Positions 1-3,954 of a DNA stretch of 6,472 nucleotides are shown in pieces. Position 1 is the stretch's first letter. Every line of letters begins with the position of its first letter. This DNA comes from Streptomyces sp. NRRL S-118 (lineage in GTDB: Bacteria > Actinomycetota > Actinomycetes > Streptomycetales > Streptomycetaceae). The position numbers and the translations under genes were made by a program. Where the stretch lies: NCBI RefSeq assembly GCF_000716335.1, contig NZ_KL591007.1, forward strand, positions 186,668 to 193,139, written 5' to 3'. The notes under the pieces are model-generated. The model was not told where the DNA came from and searched no databases. It saw only the letters and a program-made list of their open reading frames with translations.

Positions 1-55
1 ACAGGCCCAGGCCCCGGCCTCCCTGACCAAGAGCGACTCCGAGGACCCCCGATGA
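1..55 (+). CDS. C-terminal end of an upstream gene, probably the ABC transporter ATP-binding protein (partial)
   Basis: An open frame enters from the left edge (codons start at base 2) and encodes the last 17 residues, ending SDSEDPR before the TGA at 53-55. The stop overlaps the permease start in an ATGA, the usual arrangement for translationally coupled genes. The visible tail is a hydrophilic, low-complexity C-terminus with no diagnostic motif. The assignment as the ABC ATPase partner is therefore inferred only from the coupling to an ABC-2 permease, since such pairs are normally ordered ATPase then permease. The 5' part lies outside the window. Confidence 0.6.
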   Translation, partial: QAQAPASLTKSDSEDPR

Positions 56-879
56 CCACCCCGACCACTCCGCCGACCCCGGCCCCGTACTCCTACACCT
101 CGCCCATCCCGGTCCGCCGCGCCCACCTCGGGGACGCGCTCGCTTCCGAGTGGACCAAGATCCGGTCCGTGCGGTCCACGATGTGGACGCTCGGCGTGAT
201 GATCGCCCTGATGGTCGGCATCGGCGTCCTCTCCGCCATGGCCGTCGCCGGCACGGACGCGAATCTCGAGGGCCAGTCCGCGCTGGGGCTGGGCTTCTTC
301 GGCGTGCTGCTCGGCTCGATCTGCGTGATCACCCTGGGCGTGCTCACCATCTCGTCGGAGTACGGCACGGGCATGATCCGTACGACCCTGACGGCGTGCC
401 CCAGCCGCGCGCGGGTGCTGGCGGCGAAGTCGATCGTCTTCTTCCTGCTCGTCTTCGTGCTCACCACCACCGTCGCCGCGGCGGTGGGCATGCTGCAGAC
501 CACGATCGTGGACTCGGGCACCACGACCGGTGAGGACTGGTTCCGCGCCACCATCGGTGTCGGCCTGTACGTGGCGACGCTCGGACTGCTCTCGCTCGCC
601 GTCGGCGCGCTGCTGCGCCACTCGGCCGGCGCGATCACCGTCATGCTCGGTGTCGTCCTGCTGCCGCTCGTCGCCGCGATGTTCATGTTCTCGGAGTCGC
701 TGCGGGACGTGCAGCAGGCCCTGTTCGAGTACTCGATCCCCAGCCAGCTCGCGGTCCTCTACGACAACGCGGTGACCCAGTCCGGCCCGTCCGGCTGGGA
801 GCCGCTGTGGATCATGGCCGGTCTGGCCGCGGCGGCCATGGTCGCCGCCTTCTTCGCCCTCGACCGGCGGGACGTGTAG
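52..879 (+). CDS. ABC-2 type transporter permease subunit
   Basis: This 275-aa integral membrane protein would pair as a dimer with the ATPase encoded just upstream; the substrate cannot be told from sequence. A Pro/Thr-rich cytoplasmic N-terminus (1-20) leads to the EWTKIRSVRST motif (33-43), which precedes TM1 in many actinobacterial ABC-2 permeases. About six hydrophobic segments follow, near 44-66, 78-100, 126-148, 168-189, 192-213 and 251-270. The cytoplasmic loop after TM2 carries SSEYGTGMIRTTL (101-113), a conserved signature of this permease group, where the ATPase probably docks. The protein ends in a charged DRRDV tail. The ATG at 52 is supported by GAGGA at 41-45 with a 6-nt spacer and by the 4-nt overlap with the upstream stop. 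Length is normal for the family. Such pairs often serve in export or antibiotic-peptide resistance, but that is only a family tendency. Confidence 0.9.
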   Translation: MTTPTTPPTPAPYSYTSPIPVRRAHLGDALASEWTKIRSVRSTMWTLGVMIALMVGIGVLSAMAVAGTDANLEGQSALGLGFFGVLLGSICVITLGVLTISSEYGTGMIRTTLTACPSRARVLAAKSIVFFLLVFVLTTTVAAAVGMLQTTIVDSGTTTGEDWFRATIGVGLYVATLGLLSLAVGALLRHSAGAITVMLGVVLLPLVAAMFMFSESLRDVQQALFEYSIPSQLAVLYDNAVTQSGPSGWEPLWIMAGLAAAAMVAAFFALDRRDV

Positions 880-899
880 CCGGAAGGGCAGGCCGCTCC

Positions 900-1235
900 C
901 TAATAACGCGGCGCGTTACGGGACCGCTGCACCCGCGAGGTGCGGCGGTCCTTCGCGTTCCAGCACGCCTTGTGCCAGTGGCGGCGGTCGTCCACACCGC
1001 CGTACGACGACGGCCAGGCCACCACGTGCGCGAGGCCGGACGGGATCTCCTGGTCGCAACCCGGGCAGCGGTACCGCTTGCCGAGCGCGCTCGCGCCCGC
1101 CACGTGCCGCACCGCCCACTCCTCGCCCTGCCAGGACTCCGAGCGCTGGAATCCGCCGTACCGGTCCCCCACCTCGCCGGTGATGCTCTCGTTCGGCTTG
1201 TCGCCGCCACGCGGGCGGTTTCGGCGCGGGGACAC
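900..1235 (-). CDS. Small Cys/His (probable zinc-binding) protein, conserved in Streptomyces
   Basis: This 111-aa basic protein starts at a GTG (1235-1233) preceded by GAGG in TGAGGTGTCCC; upstream in-frame codons up to 1313 give an unlikely Cys-rich, low-quality extension. The N-terminus is Arg-rich (MSPRRNRPRGG). The core has C57-P-G-C60, then H70, then a HWHKACW segment with H86, H88 and C91, suggesting a single zinc site with a treble-clef or HNH-like look. The full HNH catalytic set is not evident, so nuclease activity is not claimed. The C-terminus is again Arg-rich (RRTSRVQRSRNAPRY), compatible with nucleic-acid binding. From memory, relatives are often annotated 'ATP/GTP-binding protein', probably because of a G-x4-G-K stretch at 47-53; here the next residue is Arg54, not Ser/Thr, so a genuine P-loop is unlikely. 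It converges on the permease gene with a 20-bp gap. Confidence 0.8.
   Translation of the reverse strand: MSPRRNRPRGGDKPNESITGEVGDRYGGFQRSESWQGEEWAVRHVAGASALGKRYRCPGCDQEIPSGLAHVVAWPSSYGGVDDRRHWHKACWNAKDRRTSRVQRSRNAPRY
904..918. repeat. 15-bp palindrome at the 3' end of the zinc-protein gene
   Basis: TAACGCG-G-CGCGTTA is a perfect 7-bp inverted repeat around one central base. It lies inside the last codons of the minus-strand gene (the APRY end) and 25 bp past the permease stop. With a 1-nt centre it is too tight to fold as an RNA hairpin without opening inner pairs, so if it has a role it would more likely be a protein-binding site or an accident of codon use. Confidence 0.4.
921..951 (+). 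terminator. Candidate terminator hairpin for the ABC permease operon, inside the convergent gene
   Basis: Bases 921-933 pair with 939-951 in a 13-bp GC-rich stem around a 5-nt loop (CGCGA). The only non-Watson-Crick position is 928/944, which is a G-U wobble in plus-strand RNA but an A-C mismatch in minus-strand RNA, so the hairpin is more stable for transcripts from the permease side. It begins 42 nt after the permease stop. No T-run follows, which is common for Streptomyces terminators. It lies within the coding region of the convergent small gene. Confidence 0.5.
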
Positions 1236-1275
1236 GGGACACCTCACAGGGGGCAGGCGTGAACAGGGCCCGTCC

Positions 1276-1281
1276 AGCCTA
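1276..1281 (-). promoter_or_regulatory. Possible -10 element for the zinc-protein gene
   Basis: On the minus strand TAGGCT fits the loose TANNNT -10 pattern of Streptomyces vegetative promoters and lies about 40 nt upstream of the GTG start, which would give a 5' leader of roughly 30-35 nt. No convincing -35 hexamer is seen at 17-18 nt spacing, so the call is weak. Confidence 0.25.
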
Positions 1282-1306
1282 CGGCAGCGGCAGTTAACGG
1301 AATATC

Positions 1307-1330
1307 GGAACAACTTGCGCCTGGGCCGTT
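1307..1330 (+). promoter_or_regulatory. Possible ECF-type promoter for the oxidoreductase gene
   Basis: GGAAC at 1307-1311 followed after 16 nt by GTT (1328-1330) resembles the GGAA(C/T)-N16-18-(C)GTT/CGTC layout of Streptomyces ECF sigma factor promoters. It lies in the only AT-rich patch of this intergenic region (about 1291-1316). No vegetative -35/-10 pair is evident between here and the ATG at 1402. The motif is short, so chance occurrence is quite possible. Confidence 0.25.
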
Positions 1331-1335
1331 GCCTT

Positions 1336-1368
1336 TGGCACCTGCCAGACGTTGTTGCCCCTGAGGGG
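1336..1368. promoter_or_regulatory. Two adjacent inverted repeats upstream of the oxidoreductase gene (possible operator)
   Basis: TGGCA-CC-TGCCA (1336-1347) and CCCCT-G-AGGGG (1358-1368) are both perfect inverted repeats. Their centres are about 21.5 bp apart, close to two helical turns, and they sit between the candidate promoter and the ribosome-binding site of the flavin-dependent oxidoreductase gene. Their sequences differ, so they would not be two copies of the same operator. Confidence 0.3.
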
Positions 1369-1401
1369 AGTCGCGTCGGCCGCGCTAGGAGGCATCAGGC
1401 G

Positions 1402-2436
1402 ATGCGTGTGGGAACTTTTGTACTGGCCGCCCAATTTCCCGGCCAGGGCCAGGGCGAAGCGCTCCACCGGGCGGTGCGTTCCGCCGAGGTGGCCGAGGAG
1501 GCGGGCCTGGATTCCGTCTGGCTGGCCGAGCACCACTTCGTGCCGTACGGCGTCTGCCCCTCGGCCGTCACTCTCGCCGCGCTGCTGCTCGGCCGGACCC
1601 GCCGCATCAGGGTCGGGACCGCGGTCAGCGTGCTGCCGACCACCCATCCGGTGGCGCTCGGCGAGCAGGCGGCGCTGCTGCACGTGACCTCCGGCGGCCG
1701 GTTCACGCTCGGGGTCGGCCGCGGCGGGCCCTGGGTGGACCTGGAAGTCTTCGGCTCGGGCCTCGGGGCGTACGAACAGCACTTCCCGGAAGCGCTGGAC
1801 CTGCTGCTGCGCTGGCTGCGCGAACCGCGCGTGTCGGCCGACGGCCCCCGCCACCGGTTCCGCGAGGTCCCCGTGGTGCCGCGTCCGGACGAGCTGATCG
1901 ACGGCGACCCCGCCCCGGAGACGATCCTGGCCTGCACCTCGCCCGCGAGCGTGCGGCTGGCCGCGGCGCGGGCCCTGCCGATGCTGCTGGGCATGCACTG
2001 CGGCGACGACGAGAAGGCGGAGATGGTGGCGCTGTGGCGGGCGGAGGCGCACGCCGCCGGGCACCCTCCGGAGGTGATCGCCGGCGCTGCCGCCCGGCAC
2101 GTCTCGGCGGGTGTGGCGCAGATCGCGGACCGCTCGGCGGACGCGGCCCAGGCGCTGCTGAAGGCGATGCCCGGCTGGCTGAGGCAGGGGCTCGGCGCCC
2201 ATGTGACGGTCGACGGCCGGCAGCGCGCGATGCGCGACCCGTACGCGTACACGGAGCTGCTGTGCCGGCTGCACCCGGTGGGGACGGCGAAAGGGGCGGC
2301 GGACCGGCTGGCGGCGACGTCCGAGCGGACCGGCATCAGGCGCTTCGCGCTGCTCGTCGAGGGGTCCGGGGACATCGTGGCCACGGAGGAGAACGTACGG
2401 CGGCTGGGCGGGGACGTGCTGCCGCTGCTCGGCTGA
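1402..2436 (+). CDS. LLM class (luciferase-like) flavin-dependent oxidoreductase
   Basis: This 344-aa soluble protein is predicted to fold as the luciferase-like monooxygenase TIM barrel, using FMNH2 or F420; the sequence does not settle which. Diagnostic segments are the N-terminal strand MRVGTFV, the AEEAGLDSVWLAEHHF block (31-46) with the family's E-H-H, RIRVGTAV followed by LPTTHP (68-83), SGGRFTLGVGRG (97-108) at the cofactor-phosphate region, and the late EVPVVPRP strand (155-162). The ATG at 1402 is chosen because AGGAGG (1387-1392) lies 9 nt upstream and the family N-terminus begins there; the open frame continues upstream to 940 but that part runs antisense to the small zinc-protein gene. 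Length is typical of the family. It appears to stand alone: no reductase partner or pathway genes are adjacent. Substrate unknown. Confidence 0.92.
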   Translation: MRVGTFVLAAQFPGQGQGEALHRAVRSAEVAEEAGLDSVWLAEHHFVPYGVCPSAVTLAALLLGRTRRIRVGTAVSVLPTTHPVALGEQAALLHVTSGGRFTLGVGRGGPWVDLEVFGSGLGAYEQHFPEALDLLLRWLREPRVSADGPRHRFREVPVVPRPDELIDGDPAPETILACTSPASVRLAAARALPMLLGMHCGDDEKAEMVALWRAEAHAAGHPPEVIAGAAARHVSAGVAQIADRSADAAQALLKAMPGWLRQGLGAHVTVDGRQRAMRDPYAYTELLCRLHPVGTAKGAADRLAATSERTGIRRFALLVEGSGDIVATEENVRRLGGDVLPLLG

Positions 2437-2498
2437 GGGAGCGGAGGCCGTGACTGGCGGCGAGGGGGGCGCGGCCCGCGCGGGCGTCGCCTGCATCG

Positions 2499-2551
2499 GT
2501 GCTGCCGCCCCGGCACCGGCTGCGGCCGGCGGCGCAACGGAGCGGCAGCAC
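2499..2551. terminator. Candidate bidirectional terminator between convergent genes
   Basis: Perfect 10-bp inverted repeats, GTGCTGCCGC (2499-2508) and GCGGCAGCAC (2542-2551), enclose a smaller hairpin CCGGC-TGCG-GCCGG (2516-2529). The structure lies between the convergent oxidoreductase stop (2436) and SCO5389-family stop (2556), where shared termination would be expected. A further fully symmetric GCCCGCGCGGGC at 2474-2485 lies nearer the oxidoreductase. No T-run follows on either side, and the outer loop is long (33 nt), so the strength is uncertain. Confidence 0.45.
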
Positions 2552-2555
2552 GGGC

Positions 2556-2948
2556 TCAGCAGTCGCGCAGCTCGGGCGACTGGTTCAGCAGCTGGGCCCG
2601 TACGGAAGTGAAGCGGGTGTACCGCTCGTCCACCGAGGAGTCCAACGGGAACACCGCGACGCGGTGGCAGTTCTGGAACGCCAGACGGACCCCGAAGTGC
2701 CGCTGGAGCGCACCCCGGATCGCGTCACTCGCGAGCGCACGCAGCAGCTGTCCACGTGCCTGCTCGTCCGGCGGCGGCGTCTGGTTGTCGGCGAACGCAC
2801 CACCGTCCACCTTCAGCTGTGCCACCAGAGAACTGATCATCTCCCATGCGTAGGGCAGGGAGGTCCGGACGCAGTCGACGAAGTCGGCTTCGTCGACCTC
2901 GCCTCGCTCGGCCTGTTCCAACAGCGCCGGTGAGACGTCGAGCGACAT
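2556..2948 (-). CDS. SCO5389 family protein, function unknown
   Basis: This 130-aa soluble protein (MSLDVSPALLEQAERG... to ...NQSPELRDC) is one I recognise as the highly conserved Streptomyces 'SCO5389 family'; no function is known to me. It has no signal peptide or membrane segment. An acidic N-terminal third (EQAERGEVDEADFVDCV) is followed by helical stretches around 30-48 and 62-90, and a basic C-terminal half. Cys26, Cys94 and Cys130 are scattered, not arranged as a metal site. The ATG at 2948 is firmly supported: AGAGGAG at 2960-2954 lies 5 nt upstream on the minus strand, and the frame upstream of it is intergenic in character. It is divergent from nucS and convergent with the oxidoreductase. 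The shared promoter region with nucS hints at, but does not prove, a link with mismatch repair. Confidence 0.85.
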   Translation of the reverse strand: MSLDVSPALLEQAERGEVDEADFVDCVRTSLPYAWEMISSLVAQLKVDGGAFADNQTPPPDEQARGQLLRALASDAIRGALQRHFGVRLAFQNCHRVAVFPLDSSVDERYTRFTSVRAQLLNQSPELRDC

Positions 2949-2963
2949 GGGTTCTCCTCTCGC

Positions 2964-2985
2964 GACCCCGGACGGTAGCGGGGTC
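2964..2985 (-). promoter_or_regulatory. Hairpin or operator immediately before the SCO5389-family ribosome-binding site
   Basis: GACCCCG (2964-2970) and CGGGGTC (2979-2985) form a perfect 7-bp inverted repeat with an 8-nt loop. On the minus strand it ends only 3 nt before the Shine-Dalgarno sequence (2960-2954). If transcribed it would make a stable 5'-leader hairpin abutting the ribosome site; if not, it is a candidate operator. A TACCGT -10-like hexamer (minus strand) lies around the loop, so the element may alternatively overlap the promoter. Confidence 0.4.
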
Positions 2986-3156
2986 TTACGGGCAGGGAAG
3001 GAGGACGCCCCCGTAGGCCACGCAGAGTGCCCGGGCGACAACCTCCCGCTTCCACGGTAAGCGCGCTGTCCGGAGCGCACCAGGAGAATGGGGTCACAAC
3101 CGGCCATGTACGTAAGGGGGTTTAGGGCCGAATCGCGCGGAAGCGTAGGAGTCGAG

Positions 3157-3162
3157 TAGCGT
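3157..3162 (+). promoter_or_regulatory. Possible -10 element of nucS (leaderless transcript)
   Basis: TAGCGT fits the TANNNT -10 pattern and ends 8 nt before the ATG at 3171, the distance expected when transcription starts at or beside the start codon. No good -35 hexamer is visible 17-18 nt upstream. Leaderless mRNAs are common in actinobacteria, and this would explain why the only nearby Shine-Dalgarno-like AGGAG (3147-3151) is too far (19 nt) from the ATG. Confidence 0.35.
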
Positions 3163-3170
3163 TGCCGTCC

Positions 3171-3833
3171 ATGCGTCTCGTCATCGCCCGCTGTTCCGTG
3201 GACTACGCGGGCCGGCTCACCGCCCACCTGCCCTCCGCCCCCCGTCTGATCCTGGTCAAGGCAGACGGCAGCGTCTCCATCCATGCTGACGACCGGGCGT
3301 ACAAACCGCTCAACTGGATGTCCCCGCCGTGCACCCTCAAGGAGGGTGACGACAGAGTCTGGACGGTCGTGAACAAGGCGGGCGAGAAATTGATCATCAC
3401 GATGGAGGAAATCCTCCATGACTCGTCGCACGAGCTCGGTGTGGACCCCGGCCTCATCAAGGACGGCGTGGAAGCACACCTCCAGGAGCTGCTCGCCGAC
3501 AGGATCGAGACATTGGGGGACGGTTATTCGCTGATCCGGCGCGAATACCCGACCGCCATCGGGCCGGTGGACATCCTCTGCCGGGACGCGGACGGCGCCA
3601 CGGTGGCCGTGGAGATCAAGCGGCGCGGCGAGATCGACGGCGTGGAGCAGCTCACCCGCTATCTGGAGCTGCTGAACCGCGACCCGCATCTGGCGCCGGT
3701 GAAGGGCATCTTCGCGGCGCAGGAGATCAAGCCGCAGGCGCGGGTGCTGGCGACGGACCGCGGCATCGGCTGCGTGGTGCTGGACTACGACGCGCTGCGC
3801 GGCATCGAGGACGACAAGCTGCGCCTGTTCTGA
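3171..3833 (+). CDS. nucS: Mismatch-specific endonuclease NucS/EndoMS
   Basis: NucS is the key enzyme of the non-canonical mismatch repair of actinobacteria and many archaea: it cuts both strands at G-T, T-T and G-G mismatches. The 220-aa protein has the N-terminal DNA-binding/dimerisation domain (1 to ~110; [20 protein letters not shown]) and a C-terminal RecB-like nuclease domain. The PD-(D/E)xK residues are D134 in GPVDIL and E148/K150 in VAVEIKRR, with Q160 and Y164 in EQLTRY. The C-terminal LRLF (217-220) matches the motif that binds the replication clamp (DnaN) in corynebacterial NucS. Length equals the family's. The ATG at 3171 gives the usual MRLVIA start; an in-frame TTG at 3162 adds MPS and has the better-spaced AGGAG. 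No residue appears damaged. It is divergent from the SCO5389-family gene and followed by a strong terminator. Confidence 0.96.
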   Translation: MRLVIARCSVDYAGRLTAHLPSAPRLILVKADGSVSIHADDRAYKPLNWMSPPCTLKEGDDRVWTVVNKAGEKLIITMEEILHDSSHELGVDPGLIKDGVEAHLQELLADRIETLGDGYSLIRREYPTAIGPVDILCRDADGATVAVEIKRRGEIDGVEQLTRYLELLNRDPHLAPVKGIFAAQEIKPQARVLATDRGIGCVVLDYDALRGIEDDKLRLF

Positions 3834-3854
3834 GGCGCCGCACGAACGGGCGGT

Positions 3855-3902
3855 ACGGCTGCGGCCCCGGGAGACGAGACGATCTCCCGGGGCCGCAGTC
3901 GT
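3855..3902. terminator. Strong rho-independent-like terminator between nucS and the convergent NTPase gene
   Basis: Bases 3855-3874 pair with 3883-3902 to form a 20-bp stem with an 8-nt loop (CGAGACGA). Pairing is perfect except 3858/3899, a G-U wobble in plus-strand RNA. It begins 21 nt after the nucS stop and lies 52 nt beyond the stop of the convergent gene, so it can serve both, slightly favouring nucS. The 3' flank (GTGTC) has no T-run, as usual in Streptomyces. Confidence 0.85.
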
Positions 3903-3954
3903 GTGTCAGGACGCGCGCCGCGGTCGTGCGCCGGGGCGCGCGCCGCGGCCGGGC

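Noticed and set aside
940..1401. In-frame upstream extension of the oxidoreductase, which would give a 498-aa protein
   Set aside because: The extension runs antisense to the zinc-protein gene, lacks family similarity, and AGGAGG plus the family N-terminus place the start at 1402.
1294..2537. Long minus-strand frames opposite the oxidoreductase
   Set aside because: They are Arg/Ala/Pro/Ser-rich shadows of a clearly recognisable plus-strand gene, without start signals.
3063..3078. GCGCT-GTCCGG-AGCGC small hairpin in the nucS divergent region
   Set aside because: A 5-bp stem in GC-rich DNA is expected by chance and no promoter or gene boundary lies beside it.
3139..3163. SigR-like promoter for nucS (GGAAG, 17 nt, GTT)
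   Set aside because: The -35 has G instead of T and the spacing is 17, not 18; the match is too weak to call an oxidative-stress promoter.
2949..3689. N-terminal extension of the SCO5389-family protein, up to 377 aa
   Set aside because: It would run through the divergent promoter region and antisense to nucS; the ATG at 2948 has an excellent ribosome-binding site and matches the known family start.
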